This document shows positions 54,939 through 64,000 of a DNA stretch of 64,000 bases, piece by piece. The notes below the pieces were generated by a model that did not search any database, was not told the origin of the DNA, and worked only from the letters and a program-made list of their open reading frames with translations. Both the position numbers and the translations under genes were made by a program. The stretch is from Microvirga sp. Mcv34. Lineage in GTDB: Bacteria > Pseudomonadota > Alphaproteobacteria > Rhizobiales > Beijerinckiaceae. The stretch lies in the NCBI RefSeq assembly GCF_024519725.1, contig NZ_JALJRK010000021.1, positions 1 through 64,000 on the forward strand, read 5' to 3'. Within the stretch, counting starts at the first letter, position 1; each line of letters starts with the position of its first letter.

Positions 54939-57589
54939 GCGGCGTCGGAGAGCGCCGCCTCGATGGCGGCGAGAGCCGCTTCGGCCTGGGTCCCGTCGGG
55001 ACCGCCGGCCTGGGCCATGTCGCGGCGACCGCCGCCGCCCTTGCCGCCGAGCTTCTCCGAGCCGACCCGCACGAGGGCGACCGCATCGACCTTGCCCGTC
55101 AGGTCCTCGGTGACGCCGACGACGATGCCGGCCTTGCCGTCCTCCGCCACGCCCACGATGGCCACGACCCCAGAGCCGAGGCGCTTCTTGCCCTCATCGG
55201 CGAGACTCTTGAGGTCCTTCATCTCGACGCCCGTGACCGCGCGGGCCATGAGCTTGATGCCGGCCACGTCCTTGACCGGATCGCCGCCGCCCGCGGCACC
55301 ACCGCCCATGGCGAGCTTGCGGCGCGCTTCGGCGAGTTCGCGCTCCAGCTTGCGTCGCTCTTCCAGGAGCGCCGACAGGCGGGCCGAGACCTCGTCCACC
55401 GGAGTCTTGAGAAGGCTTGCGACCTCGCGCAGCTTGCGGCTCTCATCCGCAAGGTAGCGGCGGGCGCCGTCGCCCGTCATCGCTTCGAGGCGGCGGACAC
55501 CGGCCGCGACCGCGCCCTCGCCCACAATGGTGATGACGCCGATATCGCCCGTGCGGTTCACGTGCGTTCCGCCGCAGAGTTCGACCGAGAAAGCCCTGTT
55601 GGCCTCTCCCTTGCCCATGGAAACGACCCGGACCTCGTCGCCGTATTTCTCGCCGAAGAGTGCGCGGGCGCCGGACTCGATGGCCTCGTCCACGGCCATG
55701 AGCTTGGTGACCACCGGCTCGTTCTGGAGGAGCACCTTGTTGGCGATCTCCTCCACTTCCTTCAGCTCGTGATCCTCGATCGGCTTGGGATGGCTGAAGT
55801 CGAAGCGCAGGCGGTCGGGGGCCACCAGCGAGCCCTTCTGGGCCACGTGGTCGCCGAGGACCTGCCGCAGCGCCTCGTGCAGGAGATGGGTGGCCGAGTG
55901 GTTGGACCGCACGGCCGAGCGGCGCTGATGATCGACGGTCAGCTCCAGGGACTGGTTCAGCTTGAGCGGACCGTGCTCCACGGTGACATGGTGCACGAAG
56001 AGATCGCCGAGCTTCTTCTCGGTGCCGGTCACGAAGACCCGCGCGCCCTCGCCCTGCATCACGCCGGTATCGCCGACCTGACCGCCGGATTCGCCGTAGA
56101 ACGGCGTCTGGTTGAGCACCACGAGGCCGGTCTCGCCGGCTTTCAGCTCCGTCACCTCCTGGCCGTCCTTCAGAAGCGCCAGGACGATGCCCTCAGCCGT
56201 TTCGGTGTCGTAGCCCAGGAACTCGGTCGCGCCCGTGCGCTCCTTGACGGAGAACCACACGGTCTCCGTGGCGGCCTCGCCCGATCCGGACCAGGCGGCG
56301 CGCGCCATCTCGCGCTGCCGCTGCATCGCGGCGTCGAAGGCTTCCGTGTCGACGCCGATGCCGCGCGGCTTCAGGGCGTCCTGCGTGAGATCGAGCGGGA
56401 AGCCGTAAGTGTCGTACAACGTGAAGGCTGTCTCGCCGGAAAGGTTCTCACCCTTGGTGAGCGAACGGCTTTCCTCGTCGAGGATGGAGAGGCCGCGCTC
56501 CAGGGTCTTGCGGAAGCGGGTTTCCTCCAGCTTCAGAGTCTCGGTGATCAGCGACTCGGCGCGGATCAGCTCAGGGTACGCCTGTCCCATCTCGCGCACG
56601 AGAACCGGCACGAGGCGGTACATCAGCGGGTCGCGCGCGCCGAGCAGCTGGGCGTGGCGCATGGCGCGGCGCATGATGCGGCGGAGCACGTAGCCGCGGC
56701 CCTCGTTCGACGGCAGCACGCCGTCGGCCACGAGGAAGCAGGAGGTGCGCAGGTGGTCGGCGATCACCCGATGCGAGGCCTTACGCTCACCCTCCGGGGC
56801 CACTCCGGTGGCATGGGCCACGGCCTCGATCAGCGTGCGGAACAGGTCCGTGTCGTAGTTCGAGGTCACGCCCTGCATGATCGCCGAGATGCGCTCGAGC
56901 CCCATGCCGGTGTCGATGGAGGGCTTGGGCAGGCCGATGCGGTTGCCGGGCTCGATCTGCTCGTACTGCATGAACACGAGGTTCCAGAACTCGAGGAAGC
57001 GGTCGCCGTCCTCCTCCGGGCTGCCGGGAGGGCCGCCCCAGAGCTTGTCGCCCTGGTCGATGAAGATTTCCGAGCACGGGCCGCAGGGGCCGGTATCGCC
57101 CATCTGCCAGAAATTGTCCGAGGTCGGGATGCGGATGATCTTGGAATCCGAGAACCCGGCAATCTTCTTCCACAGGTTCGCCGCCTCGTCGTCATCGTGG
57201 TAGACGGTGACCAGGAGCTTGTCCTTGGGCAGGTCGAATTCCTTGGTGATCAGCCCCCAGGCGAGCTCGATGGCCCGCTCCTTGAAGTAATCCCCGAAGG
57301 AGAAGTTGCCGAGCATCTCGAAGAAGGTGTGGTGGCGCGCCGTATAGCCCACATTGTCGAGATCGTTGTGCTTGCCGCCCGCGCGAACGCATTTCTGCGC
57401 TGTCGCAGCCGTGCTGTAGGGGCGCTTCTCGGCTCCCGTGAAGACGTTCTTGAACTGCACCATGCCGGCATTCGTGAACATCAGGGTCGGGTCGTTGCGC
57501 GGCACGAGGGGGCTCGAGGCCACGACCTCATGGCCGTTCTTGGCGAAGTAATCGAGGAAGGCCGACCGGATTTCGTTGACGCCGCTCAT
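54935..57589 (-). CDS. alaS: Alanyl-tRNA synthetase
   Basis: An 884-residue class II synthetase. The catalytic domain opens with [41 protein letters not shown]; the editing domain has the zinc ligands [14 protein letters not shown] (HxxxH) and [16 protein letters not shown]; a C-terminal dimer or C-Ala part ends the protein. It charges tRNA-Ala. The stop overlaps the potassium-channel gene, and no gene follows on the other side within 200 bases except the divergent DUF2231 gene. Confidence 0.97.
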   Translation of the reverse strand: MSGVNEIRSAFLDYFAKNGHEVVASSPLVPRNDPTLMFTNAGMVQFKNVFTGAEKRPYSTAATAQKCVRAGGKHNDLDNVGYTARHHTFFEMLGNFSFGDYFKERAIELAWGLITKEFDLPKDKLLVTVYHDDDEAANLWKKIAGFSDSKIIRIPTSDNFWQMGDTGPCGPCSEIFIDQGDKLWGGPPGSPEEDGDRFLEFWNLVFMQYEQIEPGNRIGLPKPSIDTGMGLERISAIMQGVTSNYDTDLFRTLIEAVAHATGVAPEGERKASHRVIADHLRTSCFLVADGVLPSNEGRGYVLRRIMRRAMRHAQLLGARDPLMYRLVPVLVREMGQAYPELIRAESLITETLKLEETRFRKTLERGLSILDEESRSLTKGENLSGETAFTLYDTYGFPLDLTQDALKPRGIGVDTEAFDAAMQRQREMARAAWSGSGEAATETVWFSVKERTGATEFLGYDTETAEGIVLALLKDGQEVTELKAGETGLVVLNQTPFYGESGGQVGDTGVMQGEGARVFVTGTEKKLGDLFVHHVTVEHGPLKLNQSLELTVDHQRRSAVRSNHSATHLLHEALRQVLGDHVAQKGSLVAPDRLRFDFSHPKPIEDHELKEVEEIANKVLLQNEPVVTKLMAVDEAIESGARALFGEKYGDEVRVVSMGKGEANRAFSVELCGGTHVNRTGDIGVITIVGEGAVAAGVRRLEAMTGDGARRYLADESRKLREVASLLKTPVDEVSARLSALLEERRKLERELAEARRKLAMGGGAAGGGDPVKDVAGIKLMARAVTGVEMKDLKSLADEGKKRLGSGVVAIVGVAEDGKAGIVVGVTEDLTGKVDAVALVRVGSEKLGGKGGGGRRDMAQAGGPDGTQAEAALAAIEAALSDAA

Positions 57590-57788
57590 GGAACTCTTAG
57601 CTCGGAGTAATGGGCTCGTTCGCCCGTCATGCTCATGTTTCGGCCGTTTCTAGACGTCCCGGCTTTCCCTGTCGAGGTGGCGCTTCGTCCAAAGTGCGAC
57701 CTTGAGGCCGGGATCGTAAGGGCGAGATCCGGGAACCTTCGTCCCCGGCCGCCGTCAACTTCGGACCATAGACCGAGGACAGGCCGCC

Positions 57789-58238
57789 ATGAGTGAACGT
57801 AACCCTGCGTCAAAGGCCAGTATCGCGGGCCACCCGATCCATCCGATGCTGGTGCCCTTCCCCATCGTCTGCTTCACCGGCGCCCTCGTGACGGACATCG
57901 CCTATTGGCGGACCGCCGATATCATGTGGTCGAACTTCTCCGCCTGGCTCCTGACCGTCGGCCTGATCATGGGAGGCCTCGCGGCCCTGGCGGGGCTGAT
58001 CGACTTCCTGAGCAGCCGCTCGATTCGGGCCCAGACGCCCGCATGGCCGCACATGCTCGGCAACCTGCTCGTCCTGGGCCTGTCCCTCGTCAACGCCTTC
58101 GTCCACAGCCGCGACGCCTGGACCTCGGTCGTCCCGACCGGTCTCGTCCTCTCCGCCGTCGTCGTGCTCCTCATGCTCGTGACGGGCTGGCTGGGCTGGT
58201 CGATGGTCTATCGCCACCGGGTGGGAGTCCTGTCATGA
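57789..58238 (+). CDS. DUF2231 membrane protein
   Basis: A 149-residue protein with four hydrophobic segments. The opening ASIAGHPIHPMLVPFPIVCFTGALVTDIAYWRT matches the DUF2231 pattern with its conserved GHP.HPml..fP. Members are found near cytochromes and quinoprotein dehydrogenases. Its stop overlaps the start of the PQQ-type dehydrogenase by four bases, so the two form a unit. Function is unknown; a role in anchoring or electron flow is a guess from the pairing. Confidence 0.88.
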   Translation: MSERNPASKASIAGHPIHPMLVPFPIVCFTGALVTDIAYWRTADIMWSNFSAWLLTVGLIMGGLAALAGLIDFLSSRSIRAQTPAWPHMLGNLLVLGLSLVNAFVHSRDAWTSVVPTGLVLSAVVVLLMLVTGWLGWSMVYRHRVGVLS

Positions 58239-59560
58239 CGGCACGATCGCGCACCGCTCCCGCCTGGACTGCCCTCCTGAGCGTTTCCATGCTGGCCCTC
58301 GCCGGCTGCCAGGACGAGGGGACCTTCGACCCGCAGAGCCAGATCGGCGCCAACCCGGTCCTGCCCGAGCCGAAGCAATATTTCGTGCCGCCCATGCACC
58401 TGGCGAAGCCCATAGGCTGGGGCGCGAACGAAACCCCGAAGGTCGCCGCCGGCCTGAAGATCCAGGCCATGGCCCGGGACCTGGCCAATCCCCGCGTCGT
58501 CTATCCCCTGCCCAACGGCGACGTGCTGGTGGTGGAATCCGGCGGTCCGGGCACCGAGCCGACCCAGCGCCCCAAGGACCTCATCATGGGCTGGATCATG
58601 TCCTACGCCCATGGTGACACGAAAGCCGGCAACCGCATCACTCTCCTGCGTGATGCCGACGGCGACGGCGTGCCCGAGATGAAGACCGTCTTCATCGACC
58701 ACCTCAACTCGCCCTATGGCGTCGTTCTGGTCGGCAACGATCTCTACGTCGCCAACACCGACGCGATTCTGCGCTACCGCTACACGGACGGTCAGACGCA
58801 GATCACGGAACCGGGGACCAAGCTCACCGACCTCCCCGGCGGGCCCATCAACCACCATTGGACGAAAGCCCTCACGGCCAGCCCCGACGGGTCGCTGCTC
58901 TACGTGGGCGTCGGGTCCAACAGCAACATCACCGAGAACGGTATGGAAGCGGAGAAGGACCGCGCCGCCGTGTGGGAGGTGGACCGGGCATCGGGCCGGT
59001 CGCGGGTCTTCGCCGGGGGCATCCGCAACCCGACGAGCCTGGCCTTCGAGCCGCAGACCAAGGTGCTCTGGGCGGTCGCCAACGAGCGCGACGAACTCGG
59101 GCCCAACCTCGTGCCGGACTACCTCACGTCCGTTAACGAAGGCGCCTTCTACGGCTGGCCCTACAGCTATTTCGGCCAGCATGTCGACCCGCGCGTCATG
59201 CCGCAGCGGCCGGACCTCGTCGCCAGCGCCATCGTGCCGGATTACGCGCTGAGCTCGCATGTCGCTCCGTTGGGCCTGGCGTTCTATACGGGCACCAGCC
59301 TGCCTGACGCCTATCGCGGCGGAGCCTTCATCGGAGAGCATGGCAGCTGGGACCGCGACCATTTCAACGGTTACAAGGTCGTTTACGTGCCCTTCCAGAA
59401 CGGCAAGCCCAGCGGCAAGGCGCAGGACGTGGTGACGGGATTTCTCGCCGGCGAAGACAGCGTCCACGGCCGCCCCGTGGGCGTCGCCGTGGACAGGACC
59501 GGAGCCCTGCTGGTCGCAGACGATCTCGGCAACACCGTCTGGCGGGTGACGACGCAGTAA
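58235..59560 (+). CDS. PQQ-type sugar dehydrogenase lipoprotein (sorbosone dehydrogenase-like)
   Basis: A 441-residue exported protein. The signal ends in a lipobox LALAGC with Cys25. The body is a beta-propeller of the soluble glucose/sorbosone dehydrogenase family: NPRVVYPLPNGDVLVVE, NSPYGVVLVGNDLYVANTD, LTASPDGSLLYVGVGSNSN, AGGIRNPTSLAFEP and FIGEHGSWDRDHFNGYKVV. PQQ-dependent oxidation of an aldose in the periplasm is the family role; substrate unknown. Its ATG at 58235 overlaps the DUF2231 stop. Confidence 0.88.
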   Translation: MTARSRTAPAWTALLSVSMLALAGCQDEGTFDPQSQIGANPVLPEPKQYFVPPMHLAKPIGWGANETPKVAAGLKIQAMARDLANPRVVYPLPNGDVLVVESGGPGTEPTQRPKDLIMGWIMSYAHGDTKAGNRITLLRDADGDGVPEMKTVFIDHLNSPYGVVLVGNDLYVANTDAILRYRYTDGQTQITEPGTKLTDLPGGPINHHWTKALTASPDGSLLYVGVGSNSNITENGMEAEKDRAAVWEVDRASGRSRVFAGGIRNPTSLAFEPQTKVLWAVANERDELGPNLVPDYLTSVNEGAFYGWPYSYFGQHVDPRVMPQRPDLVASAIVPDYALSSHVAPLGLAFYTGTSLPDAYRGGAFIGEHGSWDRDHFNGYKVVYVPFQNGKPSGKAQDVVTGFLAGEDSVHGRPVGVAVDRTGALLVADDLGNTVWRVTTQ

Positions 59561-59585
59561 GCCCGAAGGCCTTCACATGAAAAGA

Positions 59586-59607
59586 CCGCCGCGATCTCTC
59601 GCGACGG
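59586..59607 (-). terminator. Probable terminator of recA
   Basis: On the minus strand CCGTCGCGA and TCGCGGCGG pair (one G-U) around GAGA, followed by TCTTTTC. It lies about 75 bases past the recA stop. Confidence 0.65.
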
Positions 59608-59683
59608 CCTCTCTTTGCCCTTGAAGGAGAGCAAAACCTCTGTCGTGCGTGGCCTTATCGGATCACCGGATCCGGGCCCCGCC

Positions 59684-60778
59684 TTACTCAGCGGAACCTT
59701 CGTCCAGATCATCGGCGGTCGGGGTCGCCTGCTCCAGGATGCGGTCGGCGAGCAGGCCGGCATTCTGGCGGATGAGCGCCTCGATCTTGCCGGCAACCTC
59801 AGGGTTGTCGCGCAGGAACTGCTTGGCGTTCTCGCGGCCCTGGCCCAGGCGCTGGCTGTCGTAGGAGAACCAGGCGCCGGACTTGTCGACGATGCCGGCC
59901 TTGACGCCAAGATCGATGAGCTCGCCCACCTTGGACACGCCCTCGCCGAACATGATGTCGAACTCGACCTGCTTGAAGGGCGGAGCGACCTTGTTCTTGA
60001 CGACCTTCACGCGCACCGAGTTACCGATCGGATCGTCGCGATCCTTCAGCGTCGAGACGCGACGGATGTCGAGGCGCACGGACGCGTAGAACTTCAGGGC
60101 GTTGCCGCCCGTCGTCGTCTCCGGCGAGCCGTACATGACGCCGATCTTCATGCGGATCTGGTTGATGAAGATCACCATTGTGTTCGAGCGCGAGATCGAA
60201 CCGGTGAGCTTGCGCAGGGCCTGGCTCATGAGGCGGGCCTGAAGGCCCGGCTGGACCTCGCCCATCTCGCCGTCGAGCTCGGCCTTCGGGGTCAGCGCCG
60301 CCACCGAGTCGATGACGAGCACGTCCACCGCGCCGGAGCGCACCAGGGTGTCGGCGATTTCGAGGGCCTGCTCGCCGGTATCGGGCTGGGAGATCAGGAG
60401 ATCGTCCAGGTTGACGCCGAGCTTGCGGGCATAAACGGGATCGAGCGCGTGTTCCGCGTCCACGAAGGCGCAGATGCCGCCCTTCTTCTGGGCCTCGGCG
60501 ATGGTGTGCAGCGCCAGCGTGGTCTTACCCGATGATTCCGGCCCGTAGATCTCGACGATGCGGCCGCGCGGCAGGCCGCCCACGCCGAGCGCGATATCGA
60601 GGCCGAGCGAACCCGTCGAGACGGTTTCGATTTCCACCGGCTGCTGGCCCTTACCGAGCCGCATGATCGAGCCCTTACCGAAGGCACGCTCGATCTGAGA
60701 GAGCGCCGCGTCGAGAGCTTTCGATTTGTCTTTATCCATTGATGAGCTTTCCACCAGTCTCAGGGAGGACTGTGACAT
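59684..60778 (-). CDS. recA: Recombinase A
   Basis: A 364-residue DNA-strand-exchange ATPase and SOS co-protease. Walker A GPESSGKT is at 79-86; Walker B is [29 protein letters not shown] and [20 protein letters not shown] are classic. The acidic C-tail ([10 protein letters not shown]) is present. ATG 60778 gives a 13-residue extension before [16 protein letters not shown] 60739 is an alternative start used by shorter homologues. A LexA-type box lies upstream. Confidence 0.97.
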   Translation of the reverse strand: MSQSSLRLVESSSMDKDKSKALDAALSQIERAFGKGSIMRLGKGQQPVEIETVSTGSLGLDIALGVGGLPRGRIVEIYGPESSGKTTLALHTIAEAQKKGGICAFVDAEHALDPVYARKLGVNLDDLLISQPDTGEQALEIADTLVRSGAVDVLVIDSVAALTPKAELDGEMGEVQPGLQARLMSQALRKLTGSISRSNTMVIFINQIRMKIGVMYGSPETTTGGNALKFYASVRLDIRRVSTLKDRDDPIGNSVRVKVVKNKVAPPFKQVEFDIMFGEGVSKVGELIDLGVKAGIVDKSGAWFSYDSQRLGQGRENAKQFLRDNPEVAGKIEALIRQNAGLLADRILEQATPTADDLDEGSAE

Positions 60779-60864
60779 GACCTAACATCCTTATGGCAGG
60801 AGGAAGAGTGAATCTCAACGCGGTGTTGAGAGAATATATGTACTCACTTTGTTCCTGTCCGCAA

Positions 60865-60879
60865 GTTCTTTTTTTGTTC
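60865..60879 (-). promoter_or_regulatory. Alphaproteobacterial LexA (SOS) box for recA
   Basis: The plus strand reads GTTC-TTTTTTT-GTTC, thus GAAC-N7-GAAC on the recA strand, an exact match to the LexA site known for alphaproteobacteria (GTTC-N7-GTTC). It lies 87 bases ahead of the recA start. It could also touch the divergent promoter of the RTX protein gene at 60985. Confidence 0.8.
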
Positions 60880-60984
60880 CATTTCTGCCCTCCCTCCTGC
60901 CTGTGCAGGAGGATCAGAATTTCGTTTGAAATGAAACAAAGTTACTATAATCTTTAGCTTTTAGAATTCTGAAAGTCGGAATCC

Positions 60985-63900
60985 ATGCCAAAGATCGTTC
61001 CTATCGGCGCCGAAGTAAGCGTTACTACCGATCCTAGTCAGGTCCATAAGCATCCGACCATAACGGCTATCCCCTCGAGCCTGAGTGGATCAGGTGGCGG
61101 ATGGGTCGTTACGTGGCGCGACTCCAACAAAAATGTCTATCAACAAGTTTATTCTTCCACTGGCGCTCCAGTCACTGCCGCGCTTCAAGTCAATGAAACG
61201 CCCATCACAGCATCCTCCGATCTTACGGAACCGTTGGTAACGGCTCTACCTTTCAATTCGGATGGAAGCGGCGGCGGATGGGTTGTCGTCTGGAGCGGAA
61301 ACAGCTCTCAGCCTAATCAAAGCGACGACGAAGGCATTTTTCAGCAGGTCTTCAATGCCGACGGATCCCGCAGAGGGGGTGAAACCCGCGTCAATACAAC
61401 GACAGATCTACTCCAAGTTGAACCTTCTGTAACACCTCTTCCCCTGAATCCCGATGGAACAGGCGGCGGTTGGATCGTTGTCTGGCGTTCCCAAGTTGAC
61501 AGTTCCTATCACAGTGTCGTCGTCCTCCAACGATACGCCGCTACGGGCGAGAAATTATTTGAAGAAAGCATTACGAGTGAAACGGACATCGACTACAGGT
61601 TCGACCCTTATATTACGGCCTTGCCGTTCAAGCCGGATGGAAGTGGCGGCGGATGGGTTGTCACCTGGGCAGAGAATTCGGCTCCCGGTGGTGGGAGGGG
61701 TCTTGTACAACAAGTTTACAATAATGATGGCACCAAGAGGGGCACCCCAATTCAGGTTAACGAGACAACCAATGCCTACCGTAGCGGTGAGGTAACAGCA
61801 CTTCCTTTCAAAGCCGACGGGAGTGGTGGCGGCTGGGTCGTGACATGGGTGAGCAACAATGGCTCGCTCGATGTTTTTCAACAAGTTTACAATGCGGACG
61901 GCACAAGACACGGTGCCGAAGTACGTGTCGCCACGAGTATACAGAATAATCAACAAGACCCGAGCGTAGCTGCGTTCCCTCTTGATGGTCGCGAAATGGC
62001 TGGCGGCTGGATCGTTGTATGGGAGGGATATGGAGATCAACCCGGCTCTCCCGATACGTACGGTATTTACCAGCAACTGTTCCGTTCGGACGGAACGAAG
62101 CTCGGCTCAGAGACGCTTGTCAACACGACAGTTGATGGTCAGCAAGCCCATCCGAGCGTTACAGTCCTTGTCGGTGGCGATTGGATCGTGACTTGGGACG
62201 GTAATGGAGTAGGTGACGATACCGGCATATATATGCGGCGCTTTCACCTCAATTCCGATCCAACCGACATCAGCATCGTCTCCGGGGGATCAGTTGCCGA
62301 AAATGCGCAGACTGGATCGCCCGTTGCCACACTCGCAAGCACGGACAGCGACAGCGGCGACACACATATTTATGAAATCGTAGCGAATGCGGGAGGCGAT
62401 CCTCTACCGGACGGCCATCCCCTATTCGAATTGGGAGGAGGAGCAGACTACAACAAGCTCTTTCTTAGAGCGGCGCTGGACGATCCTCAGGTCGGGCCTC
62501 AAGACATATGGATCAAGACCACGGATCAGTTCGGTAACAGCTATATCGAAAAGCTCACAATCACCGTTACCAACGTCAACGAAACGCCAACGGCCATCGA
62601 CTTCGGCACTGGCGGTGCGCGGGACGCGACAATCGTCAGGACAGCCCGGTCGAACTTTGAGATCGGCACCCTGCGCACCCTCGATCCGGATGGCGACACG
62701 ACCTTCACCTACCAGATCGTGACGGACGATCAGAGCGACACGCTGGCGGCCGCAAACGGGCCGTTCAAGATCGGCGCGGGCGGCAAGCTCGTGGTCGATA
62801 ATGCGCAGACGCTCGCCAACCTGACCGGAACGACAGCGACCGTCTGGATCAAGTCGACCGATGCCGGGGGCCTCAGCGTCTGGCAATCCTTCACGATCAA
62901 CCTTGTCGAGAATGCCGCGCCGACGGCGGTGCGGATTACCTCGGGCGGAACCGTGGCCGAGACGGCTGGGTTGCATGCGGAAGTTGCTACCCTCGCAACG
63001 ACAGACAGCAACAGCGGTGATCGTCATAGCTATCAGATCGTCGCCAACGCCAATGGCGATCCGTTGACGGGCGGGCATCCCCTGTTCGAGATCGGAACAG
63101 GAAATCTGGCTGACAAGATCCTTCTGAAGGCGCCCCTCGACGATGCTCAGGTAGGCACCTATACACTTTGGGTCAAGACAACCGATTCCGGCAATCTCTC
63201 CCATGTGAATCAGGTCACCGTGACCGTCACGAATGTGAACGAGGCTCCCCGGAACGTAAGCCTGTCGGCTTCGACGATTGCGGAGAACACCGCCACCGGA
63301 ACCATCGTCGGGTTCCTTTCGGGAGAAGATCCCGATCAGGGCGATGAGATCAGCTATACGCTTCTGGACAATGCCGGCGGGCGTTTCGTTCTTCAAGGGA
63401 ACGCCGTGGTCGTGGCCAACGGAGCCGCGCTCGATTTCGAGCAGGCAAGCTCTTACCAAATTCGCGTTCAAGCCAAGGATAAGGGCAATCTGACCATCGA
63501 AAAGATCCTGACGGTCACGCTGACGGACGTTGCCAATGAGGTCGCAGGCGGCTCGTCGCTGAACGATACTCTGATCGGTGGCACAGGCATGGATCGCTTC
63601 GACGGAAGCGCCGGGGACGACCGCCTCTACGGGCGCGGCGGCAAGGACACCCTCACGGGAGGCACCGGGAAGGACGTGTTCGTTTTCGATACCAAGCCGG
63701 GCAAGAAGAATCTCGATACGATACAAGATTTCAAGGCCGGGCAGGACAAACTCTGGCTCGATAATGCAATCTTCAAGAAGCTCGGCTCCGGAACGGAGTC
63801 GTCACCGCGCCAGCTCAAAAAAGGCTATTTCACGCTAGGGACAGAAGCGAAAGACAGAAACGATTACCTGATCTATGACAAGAAAAAGGGCATCTTCTAT

Positions 63901-63993
63901 TACGATGCCGATGGATCGGGGGCCGGCGCCAAAGTCGAAATTGCCAACCTCATGAAGAAGACCCTCGCCTATAAGGACATCTTCATCATGTAG
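60985..63993 (+). CDS. Secreted RTX protein with seven Trp repeats and cadherin-like domains
   Basis: A 1002-residue protein with no N-terminal signal, as for type I secretion. Residues 30-425 hold seven repeats of 58-64 residues, each with a GG(G)W(I/V)V.W core (Trp at 40, 99, 163, 224, 284, 342, 400) followed by FQQVYNADGT-like text, which suggests a seven-bladed beta-propeller. About four cadherin-like units follow (near 426, 533, 645, 752; pattern VAEN....G..VATLA..DSDSGD). The end (about 860-905) has RTX nonapeptides (GGTGMDRFDGSAGDDRLYGRGGKD) and a C-terminal export region. It is complete. A surface adhesin or enzyme is likely; no activity is seen. Confidence 0.85.
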   Translation: MPKIVPIGAEVSVTTDPSQVHKHPTITAIPSSLSGSGGGWVVTWRDSNKNVYQQVYSSTGAPVTAALQVNETPITASSDLTEPLVTALPFNSDGSGGGWVVVWSGNSSQPNQSDDEGIFQQVFNADGSRRGGETRVNTTTDLLQVEPSVTPLPLNPDGTGGGWIVVWRSQVDSSYHSVVVLQRYAATGEKLFEESITSETDIDYRFDPYITALPFKPDGSGGGWVVTWAENSAPGGGRGLVQQVYNNDGTKRGTPIQVNETTNAYRSGEVTALPFKADGSGGGWVVTWVSNNGSLDVFQQVYNADGTRHGAEVRVATSIQNNQQDPSVAAFPLDGREMAGGWIVVWEGYGDQPGSPDTYGIYQQLFRSDGTKLGSETLVNTTVDGQQAHPSVTVLVGGDWIVTWDGNGVGDDTGIYMRRFHLNSDPTDISIVSGGSVAENAQTGSPVATLASTDSDSGDTHIYEIVANAGGDPLPDGHPLFELGGGADYNKLFLRAALDDPQVGPQDIWIKTTDQFGNSYIEKLTITVTNVNETPTAIDFGTGGARDATIVRTARSNFEIGTLRTLDPDGDTTFTYQIVTDDQSDTLAAANGPFKIGAGGKLVVDNAQTLANLTGTTATVWIKSTDAGGLSVWQSFTINLVENAAPTAVRITSGGTVAETAGLHAEVATLATTDSNSGDRHSYQIVANANGDPLTGGHPLFEIGTGNLADKILLKAPLDDAQVGTYTLWVKTTDSGNLSHVNQVTVTVTNVNEAPRNVSLSASTIAENTATGTIVGFLSGEDPDQGDEISYTLLDNAGGRFVLQGNAVVVANGAALDFEQASSYQIRVQAKDKGNLTIEKILTVTLTDVANEVAGGSSLNDTLIGGTGMDRFDGSAGDDRLYGRGGKDTLTGGTGKDVFVFDTKPGKKNLDTIQDFKAGQDKLWLDNAIFKKLGSGTESSPRQLKKGYFTLGTEAKDRNDYLIYDKKKGIFYYDADGSGAGAKVEIANLMKKTLAYKDIFIM

Positions 63994-64000
63994 AAGCATT

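Noticed and set aside
54746-57610. 954-codon plus-strand frame opposite alaS
   Set aside because: Mirror of alaS codons; its Leu/His/Gly/Val/Asp-rich composition is typical of antisense frames in high-GC genomes.

Overview
The window looks like a high-GC alphaproteobacterial chromosome of the Hyphomicrobiales, most likely Methylobacteriaceae (Microvirga or Methylobacterium-like). The basis is familial resemblance recalled without a search: the gpt / molybdopterin-binding / sfsA / map / radC block, a usg-exoD pair, livHMGF with a small DUF6867-type membrane gene, a MloK1-type channel, a GTTC-N7-GTTC LexA box at recA, and many short palindromic intergenic repeats.

Left region (1 to about 12.76 kb) is accessory DNA. 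It is gene-poor and contains an HD-domain hydrolase, several small proteins (an acidic protein, a DUF1127 protein, a proline-rich protein and an orphan NepR-like anti-sigma factor), a REC-PAS-HisKA-HATPase-REC hybrid kinase, and a tight three-gene operon encoding two very large tyrosine recombinases and a coiled-coil protein. That operon ends the region. It abuts an AMP-forming acyl ligase gene whose 3' end is cut off within the conserved RAKRFAKI motif, with two perfect 7-5-7 inverted repeats in the gap. I read this as one end of a Tn554/GInt-like integrated island; the other end lies outside the window.

Middle region (14-41 kb) is mostly housekeeping. It holds gpt, a MoaB/CinA-type protein, sfsA, an FkbM methyltransferase, map, an AT-rich insert with a small unknown gene and a dCTP deaminase, radC, usg-exoD, a formyltransferase, a flavin reductase, a complete branched-chain amino acid ABC transporter (livHMGF plus a membrane gene, then the periplasmic binding protein and a terminator), an ACT-domain protein, DUF1203, ccdA, a P1-family peptidase, a GST, a D-amino-acid dehydrogenase, rpe, purB, cfa, a large exported protein with one haem-type CxxCH motif, an RBBP9-like hydrolase and a Spy/LTXXQ-type periplasmic protein.

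Right region (41-64 kb) holds rpsD, an MdtA/MdtC-type RND efflux pair, murI, an exported alpha/beta hydrolase, trmJ, a small lipoprotein, a secreted phospholipase A2-like protein, icd, a candidate toxin/immunity pair, a GFA-fold protein, a cyclic-nucleotide-gated potassium channel overlapping alaS, a DUF2231 membrane protein overlapping a PQQ-type sugar dehydrogenase lipoprotein, recA, and a 1002-residue secreted protein with seven N-terminal Trp-containing repeats (possible beta-propeller), cadherin-like domains and an RTX C-terminus.

No rRNA, tRNA or CRISPR array was recognised. Family names come from memory of motifs and protein appearance; no database search was run.
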